The position numbers were made by a program, and so were the translations under genes. From Rhizobium sp. Root482 (GTDB lineage: Bacteria > Pseudomonadota > Alphaproteobacteria > Rhizobiales > Rhizobiaceae): a DNA stretch of 64,000 nucleotides. A model generated the notes under the pieces. That model ran no database searches and was not told where the DNA came from. It saw nothing but the letters and a program-made list of their open reading frames with translations. Of this stretch, positions 8,400 to 16,232 are shown in pieces (position 1 is the first letter of the stretch; every line of letters starts with the position of its first letter). The stretch spans positions 70,879 through 134,878 of the forward strand of contig NZ_LMFA01000020.1 in NCBI RefSeq assembly GCF_001426565.1, in the 5' to 3' direction.

Positions 8400-10199
8400 A
8401 TGCCCGCCCTCCAGCCTTCGCGCATCGCCGTCATCGCCGATGCGCATTTTCACGATCTCCATGCCGATTACGGCCATGCCGGTATTGTCCGGGATGGTTC
8501 CCGCATGACCGCCAGATTGCTGGCCGATACGGCGCGCTCGACGCGGGTCTTCAACGAGAGCGATTTTGCGCTGCGCCATGCACTCGACAAGATCGCCGCC
8601 GACGGCATCCGCGACGTGGTGCTGCTCGGCGACTATTCCGACGATGGACAGGCGGAGACGGTGCGCGGCGTCAAGCGGCTGCTCGACAGCTATGTTGCCG
8701 AATATGGCATGCGTTTCCACGCAACGGTCGGCAATCACGATATTTTCGGCGCCAGCGGGCGCCATCGCTCCAAGCGGTTCATCAACGAGGACGGCAGCTA
8801 CAGTATCGTCAGCAGCGATGCGGCGGTGCGCGACCGCGGCGCGCATGCCATTCTTGTGGACGAGCGCATGTATTGCGCCGGTTATCCGGGCGGGCTGGAG
8901 GCGATGGCGGATTTCGGGTTTTATCCGCGACCGGACGACCTCCATTGGGAAACACCCTTTGGCCACAGCGGCGAGCCAGCCGACCGGCTTTACGAGGTCA
9001 CGTCGCCGGACGGCAAGAGCCGGCGCCGACTGATGGATGCGTCCTATCTGGTCGAGCCTTTCGCGGGCGTTTGGCTGCTGATGATCGATGCCAATGTCTT
9101 CGTGCCCGTCGATGGCGTGCCTGCGGGGGAGGCGGGCGACCTTGCTGATAGCACCAGTGCCGGCTGGAATGCCATGCTGGTCCGCAAGCGCTTCGTCCTC
9201 GACTGGATGAAGGACGTTTCCAGCCGCGCCCGCCGCGAAGGAAAATGCCTGCTGGCCTTTTCCCATTATCCGGTGCTTGATCCGCTCGATGGCACGGTCG
9301 AAGACGAGCTGGCACTTCTGGGGCGCACGGGCATGGTGGAGCGCATTCCGCAACAGGCAGTGGCCGAGGCGCTGATCGCCGCAGGCATCGAGGTGCATTT
9401 CAGCGGTCACCTGCATGTCAACGATACGGCGCGATATGCCAGAGACGGTGCGTTCCTCATCAATCTGGCGATGCCCTCGCTGGTGGCCTTTCCCTGTGCC
9501 TACAAGGTCATCACCGTCGGCGAGCGGCGGTTGGAGATCGAGACGGTCGGGATCGGCGAGATGCAGCCCGATGCGCGGCTGCGACGGGTTTACGAAACCG
9601 AGATCGTCGCGACCGGCCTCGATGCCGGCGGCATGCTCCATGCGAGCGATTACGGGACGTTTCTTTTCGAGCATCTCGGCCATCTGGTCAGCCGACGCTT
9701 TCTCAAGCGGGAATGGCCGAAGGAACTGGCGACGATGCTGCGCACGCTTGGCCTTGCCGATGTGGCGGCGCTGGCGCTGGTCGAGAAACCGGTTACGGTC
9801 GCCGATGCGGTGGCCGCTGCCGCGTCGATCCGCGACGACGACTGTCTACGACAGGCTCTGGCCGGGACGGCGATGGATTTGTTGCGGCAGCTTACGGCGA
9901 TGGACATGCTGCGTGACTGGTACCGGCTGCGCATGGCAAGCGAACTGGCGCTGGACTGGATTCCGAAAGAAAGAATGGCGCTCTATCGTGCCATCGGCCG
10001 GCTTTTTGCAAAGGGCGACTGGCAGGACAGGCAGTCGGCGCAGGCGCGCCTTGCACTGATGTTCAGGATGCTGGAGAAATTCGTTTCCGGCCTCCCGTCG
10101 AACCATTTCAGCATCGACAGGAATACAGGGGAAATCTCACGGCGCGGGACTGCGGAAGCCGGTGACAGGAAGGAACAGGCGGTGGCGGGCGCGGCGTGA
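8400..10199 (+). CDS. Metallophosphoesterase
   Basis: A 599-aa protein whose first ~390 residues contain all calcineurin-like metal motifs in order: IAVIADAHFHD (DxH), LLGDYSDDG (GDxxDxG), VGNHDIFG (GNHD), FSHYPV and FSGHLHVND (GHxH). The ~200-residue C-terminal part is helical-looking and not recognised. It lacks a signal peptide. The length is about twice that of a minimal phosphoesterase, so the C-terminal region probably adds substrate recognition or oligomerisation. It converges on the cyclic-nucleotide-binding gene. Possible substrates include cyclic nucleotides, UDP-sugars or phospholipid head groups. Confidence 0.85.
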   Translation: MPALQPSRIAVIADAHFHDLHADYGHAGIVRDGSRMTARLLADTARSTRVFNESDFALRHALDKIAADGIRDVVLLGDYSDDGQAETVRGVKRLLDSYVAEYGMRFHATVGNHDIFGASGRHRSKRFINEDGSYSIVSSDAAVRDRGAHAILVDERMYCAGYPGGLEAMADFGFYPRPDDLHWETPFGHSGEPADRLYEVTSPDGKSRRRLMDASYLVEPFAGVWLLMIDANVFVPVDGVPAGEAGDLADSTSAGWNAMLVRKRFVLDWMKDVSSRARREGKCLLAFSHYPVLDPLDGTVEDELALLGRTGMVERIPQQAVAEALIAAGIEVHFSGHLHVNDTARYARDGAFLINLAMPSLVAFPCAYKVITVGERRLEIETVGIGEMQPDARLRRVYETEIVATGLDAGGMLHASDYGTFLFEHLGHLVSRRFLKREWPKELATMLRTLGLADVAALALVEKPVTVADAVAAAASIRDDDCLRQALAGTAMDLLRQLTAMDMLRDWYRLRMASELALDWIPKERMALYRAIGRLFAKGDWQDRQSAQARLALMFRMLEKFVSGLPSNHFSIDRNTGEISRRGTAEAGDRKEQAVAGAA

Positions 10200-10222
10200 T
10201 GCGGCAGCGAACCGCAAGGCTG

Positions 10223-10702
10223 CTAATCGGCGCTGCGGGCGCGGCTCCTTGCCTCGGTCAGTTCGCTCGTCGTGTGGCTGAGGCGATCGGCGAGCACGCG
10301 CATGATCTCGATGGTAATTTCGGGAAAATCCGTCAGGAGCTTGAGGAAATGGTCCTTGCGGATGCGCAGGGCTTCCAGCGCGGTCGTCGTCTGGACGGTA
10401 GCGGTTCGCGAGACATCGCAGAGGATGGCGATCTCGCCGACAATGGAATTGGTCTCGACTTCGGCTATCTTGACCGGACCGGTGGAAGAATCCACCAGGA
10501 TATCGGCCTTGCCGGCCAGAACCACATAGGCCGCGTCGCCGATATCTCCCTGATGGAACAGTGCCTCGCCGACGCCATAGCTTACTCGGTCCGATGTGAA
10601 GGCCAGAAGCTTCAGCTTGCCCGGCTCGACATTCGAAAACAACGGCACCCGCCGCAGCATTTGAACTTCATCCTTCAAAAGCATGACCGTTTCCATTCCC
10701 AT
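10223..10702 (-). CDS. Cyclic nucleotide-binding domain protein (Crp-fold, no HTH)
   Basis: A 159-aa single-domain protein. The start is the ATG at 10702 because a GGAGG lies just upstream; the frame stays open further but only through the ABC gene in another frame. LLRRVPLFSNVEPGKLKLLAF, GEALFHQGDIGDAAYVVLAG and the phosphate-binding cassette VGEIAILCDVSRTATVQ, with its Glu and Arg, match cAMP/cGMP-binding domains. No DNA-binding domain follows; the last ~40 residues are a probable helix. It lies 100 bases after the stop of the degenerate ABC exporter gene on the same strand, so the two are probably one operon. It may report nucleotide levels to that protein (inference). Confidence 0.85.
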   Translation of the reverse strand: MGMETVMLLKDEVQMLRRVPLFSNVEPGKLKLLAFTSDRVSYGVGEALFHQGDIGDAAYVVLAGKADILVDSSTGPVKIAEVETNSIVGEIAILCDVSRTATVQTTTALEALRIRKDHFLKLLTDFPEITIEIMRVLADRLSHTTSELTEARSRARSAD

Positions 10703-10802
10703 TTTTTTCCTCCATTCCTCGAACGTCTTCAGGCGCCTCCGCGCCGCGTCCGAACGGTTGCGATGCCTTATTGGCTGGCACGCATGACCGCTTCCCTTGA
10801 CA

Positions 10803-13520
10803 TTATGATGACACAAGCTCCTTAAAGATACCGTTATTGTTAACCAATGCGTCGGCCGTGCCGTCCTCCGCCAGAAAGCCCTTGTCGAACACCAGCACGC
10901 GATCGAACAGGTGCGACAGCGAGGTGTTGGACAGGACCCAGATGACGGCCGGATCGCGGTCGCCACGGCGCACCAGCTTCAGCACGTCGCGCACGATCTC
11001 GTCCTGCAGCCGGTGATCGAGGCCGGGCAGCGGCCGGTTGAAGATATAATAATCCGAACGGCGCACCAGCGCACGCGCCAGGTTGAGTTTCTGGCGCTGG
11101 ACGGCGGTAAGCCGCCGGCCGCCGGCCCCAAGATTGAAATCCAGGCCAATATCGATCACCCGCTCGATCAGGCCGAGCGTGTTGAGGAGCGAGGTGACGA
11201 CCGACCGAATCCGCTTGGATCCGTCTGTATGCTTGTGGCTGATGCGGCCGAACAGGATATTGTCCATCAAGCTTGCCGATGCCGAAAAATGCTCCGGATC
11301 ATAGCGCTCGATGGCACCGCGCAGCTCCGGCGGCATTCCGTCGTAGAACTGTCCGCGGACTTCGACGATCTTGGCCATCAATTCCTCGGTCAAGAGGCCG
11401 AAGCGATGGCGCGGCTCGATATAGCGGGCGCTGAGCTGGATGATGGCGGAGCGGTCGTCCTCCGAGGCGGCGTCGAAGCCGCGGCCCTTCAATCTTTGCA
11501 GGAGCAACTGGTAGTCGGGGATGTCGTCCGCCGACATGAAGGTGAGCTGCTGGAAGAAGGGATGGTCCGGCGGCAGATCGGCAAACAGCTCGACGGCGTT
11601 TTCGGCGATGCTGTAGCCCATGTCGAAGAGGATGCGGTCGAGGCCGCTGCGCCCGACGACGGATCGGAAATAGGCGTTCTTGCCGATGGCCTTGCCGGTC
11701 AGAGCCGGCCCGATCGCAGTGCCAAACAACAGGTTCTCGCCGACGGTCGCCTCGGTATTGTAGGCGCCCGGCTCGAAGGAGACGACGAGGCTGCTTAAGC
11801 CCGCTTCCTCCAGTTCCCCGCGCAACGCGTGACGCATCTCGACGATGCCTTCGGCAAGGCCCGGATGATCGTCCGGGGAAATCGTGCTGCGCAGCGCGAG
11901 ATCGAGAATGTCCTTCGACAGCTGCACCGTATCGAGAACCGACAGGACCGGCGTGAACAAGTCGCGGGCTTCCGTCGCGTCGGCCGCCTGGTAGTCGATC
12001 CAGTCGGCCTGCACGTCGTAGTCGGGATTGCCGGCCAGACGGGCTTCCTGGATTTCCCATTTGCGATGGGCCGCACTGCTGCCCTGATATTCCGCGTCCT
12101 TGAGCGGCGCATGTTTCAGGCCGTAGAGGAGATTGTCGCGCAAGGATCCGTAGAAGAAATAGGCATCCGAGGAGACATAGGAGATGCCGCGGCCGGTGAC
12201 GGATTCCGGCAGTTCGAGAAGATCATGGCCGCCGGCGGTGACCTTGCCGCTTTCAGGCCAGGTGAGGCGGCCGAAGGCCTCGGCCAGCATATCCCCGCCG
12301 CCGGCGGCGCCGCCGACGATGGCAACCGTCTCGCCGGGATTGATCTGGACCGAGACGCGCTCCAGCAGCTTGGCGCCGCTATCGTCCGCCAGCGACAGGT
12401 TGACGGCCGCAAGCGGGACGGGCAGCGTCCCCGCATCCCTGATGGCGATGGCCTGGACAGCCGGATCGATGGTCGTTTCGGCGCTGAATTGCTCGACGAC
12501 CTGGGTATATTTCACCTGAACGTCCTGGCGGGCCTGGTCCCAGTCGATCAGCTCCTTAAGCGGTCCGGGCAGGTCCTTGTAGGCGCTGATCACCGCGATC
12601 AGCTGGCCAATGTCGAGCCGGCCCTGCAGGGCCAGGTAGCCGCCGATGCAGTAGAACAGGAAAGGCGTCAGCTGGGCGAGGAAGTTGTTGAGGAATTTTA
12701 CCAGGAACTTCCACTGGTAGAGATCGTAGCGGATCTTGAAAATCCGGCCGAGGCGCGAGGCGATATCGGCGCGCTCGTAGTTGGAGGTATCATAGGCATG
12801 AATGGTGCCGATGCCGTCGACGATCTCGCTGACCCGGCCGGCAAGCTCGCGGGCCGTGATCTGGCGTTCGCGGCCGAGTACCAGCAGCCGTCGGCGCATG
12901 CGGGGGATGACCGCGGCCTGAATGCCAACCATGACGGCCGCAACCAGTCCGAGCCACAGATTCTGCATCAGGATGAAGATCAGCGCCGTCAGTGCCTGGC
13001 CGCCGAGCAGGGCCGGCTGGACGAAGGCATCGCCGGTGAAGCCACCCAGCGGCTCGACCTCGTCCTTGATCATGCTGGAGACCTCGGCTCCCTTCATGCG
13101 CTTGAACTGATTGGGCGGGAAACGCAGGATCCGGTCGACGAGCTGGAAGCGGATGCGCCGCAACAGCCGCTCGCCCAGCCGGCCCTTGTAGGTATTGATG
13201 TAGAACTTGAACAGGCCGTTGATGATCACCAGCATCAGGAACACCATGCTGAGCGCAAAGAGCGTCTGCGTGCGCGTCAGGTCAAAGCCGGAAAAGAGCG
13301 CCACTTCGCCCAGCCAGGGAAGGCTGAAACTGATATCCATGAAGGTCTGCGTGGCGCCCGGCTGCTCGAAGCCCTGGCCCTGTATCGGCCCGTTGACGAT
13401 CTGCTTGGGAAGATCGAAGGACAGGAAATAGGGGATCATCGAGACGGCGACGACCAGAAGTATCCAGAGCTGCGAGGCGCGGGTATGGGTCCAGATATAG
13501 CGGGTAAGGCGTTTTTCCAT
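10803..13520 (-). CDS. ABC exporter-like protein with degenerate ATPase domain (905 aa)
   Basis: The N-terminal ~340 residues form an exporter-type transmembrane domain (six hydrophobic segments, coupling helices such as HAYDTSNYERADIASR). The ATPase part is decayed. The Walker A position reads IVGGAAGGGDM (about 401-411) with no lysine; the signature reads LGAGGRRLTAVQRQK (797-811); Walker B reads YYIFNRPLPGLD (824-835) without the Asp-Glu pair; the H-loop His is absent in VLSNTSL. About 390 residues separate Walker A and signature, roughly four times normal. The motif following a normal Q-loop occurs three times: SLRDNLLYG (459-467), TVGENLLFG (592-600), SLMDNILFG (750-758). I start at ATG 13520 (MEKRLTRYIW); upstream frame belongs to the methyltransferase region. 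Exporter family is clear; ATP-driven transport looks unlikely. Confidence 0.85.
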   Translation of the reverse strand: MEKRLTRYIWTHTRASQLWILLVVAVSMIPYFLSFDLPKQIVNGPIQGQGFEQPGATQTFMDISFSLPWLGEVALFSGFDLTRTQTLFALSMVFLMLVIINGLFKFYINTYKGRLGERLLRRIRFQLVDRILRFPPNQFKRMKGAEVSSMIKDEVEPLGGFTGDAFVQPALLGGQALTALIFILMQNLWLGLVAAVMVGIQAAVIPRMRRRLLVLGRERQITARELAGRVSEIVDGIGTIHAYDTSNYERADIASRLGRIFKIRYDLYQWKFLVKFLNNFLAQLTPFLFYCIGGYLALQGRLDIGQLIAVISAYKDLPGPLKELIDWDQARQDVQVKYTQVVEQFSAETTIDPAVQAIAIRDAGTLPVPLAAVNLSLADDSGAKLLERVSVQINPGETVAIVGGAAGGGDMLAEAFGRLTWPESGKVTAGGHDLLELPESVTGRGISYVSSDAYFFYGSLRDNLLYGLKHAPLKDAEYQGSSAAHRKWEIQEARLAGNPDYDVQADWIDYQAADATEARDLFTPVLSVLDTVQLSKDILDLALRSTISPDDHPGLAEGIVEMRHALRGELEEAGLSSLVVSFEPGAYNTEATVGENLLFGTAIGPALTGKAIGKNAYFRSVVGRSGLDRILFDMGYSIAENAVELFADLPPDHPFFQQLTFMSADDIPDYQLLLQRLKGRGFDAASEDDRSAIIQLSARYIEPRHRFGLLTEELMAKIVEVRGQFYDGMPPELRGAIERYDPEHFSASASLMDNILFGRISHKHTDGSKRIRSVVTSLLNTLGLIERVIDIGLDFNLGAGGRRLTAVQRQKLNLARALVRRSDYYIFNRPLPGLDHRLQDEIVRDVLKLVRRGDRDPAVIWVLSNTSLSHLFDRVLVFDKGFLAEDGTADALVNNNGIFKELVSS

Positions 13521-13531
13521 GGGCGGGTCAG

Positions 13532-14128
13532 CTAGCCGTGATGCGGGGTGTCGAGAACGTAGAAGCGCCTGGCGGCATAGGGCGTGCCGGCGATTTCCGG
13601 ATCGTGAAGGTGAAGGTCGAACCGCCCCCGCACGGCCACCGAGGGGCGGCTCAGGATCTGCGGCACCTGCGAGGCGGCGCGTTCCAGTTCGGGCGCATAT
13701 TCGATAACGATGGTTGCGGCATTGTCGATCAGCGAGAACAGGAGGTCGCCGAGCGGGTCCCTGCGGCCAAAGGGTTTCAGGGAATAGCCGATGAGAACCA
13801 GGCCATAGCTTCCCGGCTGGTAGCGGTAGTCGATCTCCTGGAATTTCTTGGCTATATGCCTGACCTGGCAGGGACTGCCATTGAGCTGGTCGGCTTCGTA
13901 GGCCTCGGTCTTCGGATCGATCGAGGTGACCGAGAGCGGCCGGTGGGTGAGATAGGGGGTGATCGGCCGGATATGGCCGCCGATTTCCAGGACATGCGGG
14001 CAATCGCGCATGAAATGAGCGGCAAAGACCTGCCGCATTGTGGCACCGAGCCCTGCCAGATGCGGTATGTCCCTGTCCGCCTCCGAGAGGGGCGAAAGGG
14101 AGAGGGCATCCTCCGGTTTGACCTGCAT
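13532..14128 (-). CDS. SAM-dependent methyltransferase-like protein
   Basis: A 198-aa protein with a Rossmann-type glycine motif HVLEIGGHIRPIT (about residues 45-57) and an acidic residue at the end of strand 2 in SVTSIDPKTEAYE, both typical of class-I methyltransferases. The rest, including SYGLVLIGYSLKPFG and IVIEYAPELERA, fits the later strands, but I see no specific subfamily. It is 11 bases upstream of the degenerate ABC gene, same strand, and should be its operon partner. A second, unrelated-looking methyltransferase gene diverges from it 38 bases away. Acceptor unknown; a glycan or lipid-linked sugar is plausible from context. Confidence 0.65.
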   Translation of the reverse strand: MQVKPEDALSLSPLSEADRDIPHLAGLGATMRQVFAAHFMRDCPHVLEIGGHIRPITPYLTHRPLSVTSIDPKTEAYEADQLNGSPCQVRHIAKKFQEIDYRYQPGSYGLVLIGYSLKPFGRRDPLGDLLFSLIDNAATIVIEYAPELERAASQVPQILSRPSVAVRGRFDLHLHDPEIAGTPYAARRFYVLDTPHHG

Positions 14129-14166
14129 TCCTTGCGCTCCCGAAAAGACCAGACTACAACACGCCC

Positions 14167-14844
14167 ATGATGAAAACCACCCAAACTAATGCAGCAAACA
14201 CAACAGATTGGCACGAAAATGCCTTCGATATCATCCGCGGTCTGTCCGCCTATACGGGAAGTTCGCTGATCGATGGCCTTGCGCGCGTCGTCGCCAAATT
14301 TCCGGACGCAGACCTCGGCACGGCCTTCAATCACAAGCAGGTTGGAAGCAAGATATGGGCGCGCGACAGGCTGTTTGAAAGCCTTGGCGGAAAATTTCGC
14401 CACATGGTCGTTCTTGGCGGCTGGTATGGCGTGCTTTCGGCGATGTTCTTCGATGACCGCCGCTTCGCGATCGGCCTGATCGAGAGTATCGACATCGATC
14501 CGCATGTCGCAAGCGTCGCGGAAACGCTGAACGCCGGGCAGGTGACACGCTTTCGCGCGCTGACGCGGGACATGTACGGGCTCGACTACGGCGCGCTCGG
14601 CGCTGACCTTGTGATCAACACCAGTTGCGAACATATCGCCGACTTGCCGGCCTGGCTTGCGCTCCTGCCGCGTGGCACGCAGGTGCTCCTGCAATCCAAC
14701 GATTATTTCGCCGAGCCGACGCATATCAACTGCGTGCCCTCCCTCGAAGCCTTCCTGGAACAGACTTCGCTTAGCCATGTCGCCTTTTCGGGTGCGCTGG
14801 CGATGAAGAAATACACCCGCTTCATGGTGATCGGCACGGTGTGA
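14167..14844 (+). CDS. Class-I SAM-dependent methyltransferase-like protein
   Basis: A 225-aa protein. Motif I is MVVLGGWYGVLSAMFF (about residues 80-95), motif II ends in SIDIDPHVASVAE, and motif IV is DLVINTSCEHIADLPAW. These are standard SAM-binding and catalytic-side elements. It is transcribed away from the neighbouring methyltransferase gene, with only 38 bases for both promoters. Two adjacent ATGs could start translation. The C-terminal FSGALAMKKYTRFMVIG is a final beta strand. Acceptor unknown; an envelope glycan or tRNA-type target cannot be distinguished from sequence. Confidence 0.75.
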   Translation: MMKTTQTNAANTTDWHENAFDIIRGLSAYTGSSLIDGLARVVAKFPDADLGTAFNHKQVGSKIWARDRLFESLGGKFRHMVVLGGWYGVLSAMFFDDRRFAIGLIESIDIDPHVASVAETLNAGQVTRFRALTRDMYGLDYGALGADLVINTSCEHIADLPAWLALLPRGTQVLLQSNDYFAEPTHINCVPSLEAFLEQTSLSHVAFSGALAMKKYTRFMVIGTV

Positions 14845-14859
14845 GGACGATCACCGTCG

Positions 14860-15040
14860 CCCCTCATCCGCCCTGTCGGGCACCTTCTCCCCGCTTGCGG
14901 GGAGGAGGGAGATGCGCACGTTTTTGCGTCCTTCACTGGCTGCGTGGAAAAGAGCACGCCCGAACATTTCTATGAAAAATGCAGGGACGGGTAGGCCTCG
15001 ATAATCCCCGCTCGCGGGGCAGGGCTAGGGTGGGGGCGGT
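14860..15040. repeat. Interrupted RIME-type mosaic repeat
   Basis: The left module at 14860-14909 carries CCCCTCATCCGCCCTGTCGG and the palindrome TCCCCGC-TT-GCGGGGA (14888-14903). The right module at about 15007-15040 has CCGCTCGCGGGGCAGGGCTA followed by GGGTGGGGGC. In the three other copies in this window the two modules are contiguous within about 110 bases; here about 95 unrelated bases separate them. Resembles the Rhizobium-specific intergenic mosaic elements. It fills the gap between converging genes and could act as a bidirectional terminator. Confidence 0.7.
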
Positions 15041-15077
15041 GGCCACAGGCTCAGTGCGATCGATCAGCGGGAGCCAT

Positions 15078-16232
15078 CTAAACGACGGTCAGCAGCCCGC
15101 GCAGAATTTCAGCGGTGTGGTGGGCGCCCTCGAGGTCGAGACCGTGCGGCGGTCGGTCGGTTGCAGCGAGGGCCGCATTGATCGCCCGCGTCATGCTTTC
15201 CGGAGACAATTCATCCTCCGTCAGCACATGGGCAAGGCCGAGCCCTTCCAATCGACCAGCCCTGACGGATTGTTCGGTCTCCCCGCCGGCGGTGAAGGGG
15301 ATCAACAGCGGGCGGCAGCCGGCACGCAAGACATCGCACACCGTGTTGTAGCCCGCCTGCGACACGGACAGTTTCGCGCCGGTGAGCAAGCTGGCGAAAT
15401 CCGGGCGGAAGCGGAAAATGGCGACATGGGCAGGCGCATCCGCCGTGATCGCTTCGAAATCGGCCTGCGGCAGGTTGGGGCCGGTGATCAGGGCAAAACT
15501 GGTAGCCTTGCCGATGGTTCTTGCCGCTTCCAGCGCCGCCCGGATCAGGAGATTTCCGACCGCACCGCCGCCGGCCGAGACGATGACGTCGAAGCGATCG
15601 GCCGGAGAGCCGGGCAGCGGCGGCGCCACCAGCCCGGTATAGACGATCTTGTCGGCGATCTCGGCGGCGAGCGGAAACGTATCCTCCAGCCGGGCGAAAT
15701 CCGGGTCGCCATGGACAAACACCCTGTCGAAATGCTGCTTTACAAGCGCGACGGTTTCCTCGTCGCGGCCGGGCTTGGCGCGCTCCTGCAGGATATCGCG
15801 TAGCGAGGTGACGAGGAGTGGCTTCGGGACCATCGCGGCGATTTCGTCGAGCAGCGGCAGAAGCTCGAAGCGGACCTGGCGGCGGCCGAAGGGGAAGGCT
15901 TCGATGATGACGACATCCGGACGGCATTCGTGAAAGGCGGTCAGGAGCCGCTGCCGGCGGTCCTCCTTGAAAGCGTCGTCGATCGGGTTGCCGTCACGAT
16001 CGACAAGGCCCGAGAAGCCGGCATCGCCGGCGGTGATCGGCGGCAGGGCGACATGGCGGACGCGCGGCCCCGGAAAGCCGCTGACGGGCATGCCGCCAGT
16101 AACGACGGTGACCTCGAAATCGTCATCGGCGAGGGCGTTGGCAATGCGGCTGGCGCGGGCCAGATGGCCGATGCCGAGCAGATGCTGGACATAGAAGAGG
16201 ACGCGGGGGCGTGGCCTTGTTGTCTCGTTCAT
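15078..16232 (-). CDS. Glycosyltransferase, MurG/GT28-like (COG4671 type)
   Basis: A 384-aa GT-B protein. The N-terminal acceptor domain has VLFYVQHLLGIGHLARASRI (the GHL...R glycine-rich loop) and VIIEAFPFGRRQVRFELLPL. The donor domain has VSAGGGAVGNLLIRAA and SQAGYNTVCDVLRAGCRPLL with TEQSVRAGRLEGLGL, as in MurG and related UDP-sugar transferases. The start at 16232 forms an ATGA overlap with the upstream glycosyltransferase gene; a start five codons earlier is possible. It is the last gene of a three-transferase minus-strand operon and is clearly paralogous to the first (17484-18692). Donor and acceptor unknown. Confidence 0.8.
   Translation of the reverse strand: MNETTRPRPRVLFYVQHLLGIGHLARASRIANALADDDFEVTVVTGGMPVSGFPGPRVRHVALPPITAGDAGFSGLVDRDGNPIDDAFKEDRRQRLLTAFHECRPDVVIIEAFPFGRRQVRFELLPLLDEIAAMVPKPLLVTSLRDILQERAKPGRDEETVALVKQHFDRVFVHGDPDFARLEDTFPLAAEIADKIVYTGLVAPPLPGSPADRFDVIVSAGGGAVGNLLIRAALEAARTIGKATSFALITGPNLPQADFEAITADAPAHVAIFRFRPDFASLLTGAKLSVSQAGYNTVCDVLRAGCRPLLIPFTAGGETEQSVRAGRLEGLGLAHVLTEDELSPESMTRAINAALAATDRPPHGLDLEGAHHTAEILRGLLTVV

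Noticed and set aside
11829-13535. 568-codon open frame on the plus strand
   Set aside because: It lies entirely antisense to the ABC exporter-like gene. Its composition (Asp/Arg/Gln/His-rich, no motifs) is that of a shadow of a high-GC gene.
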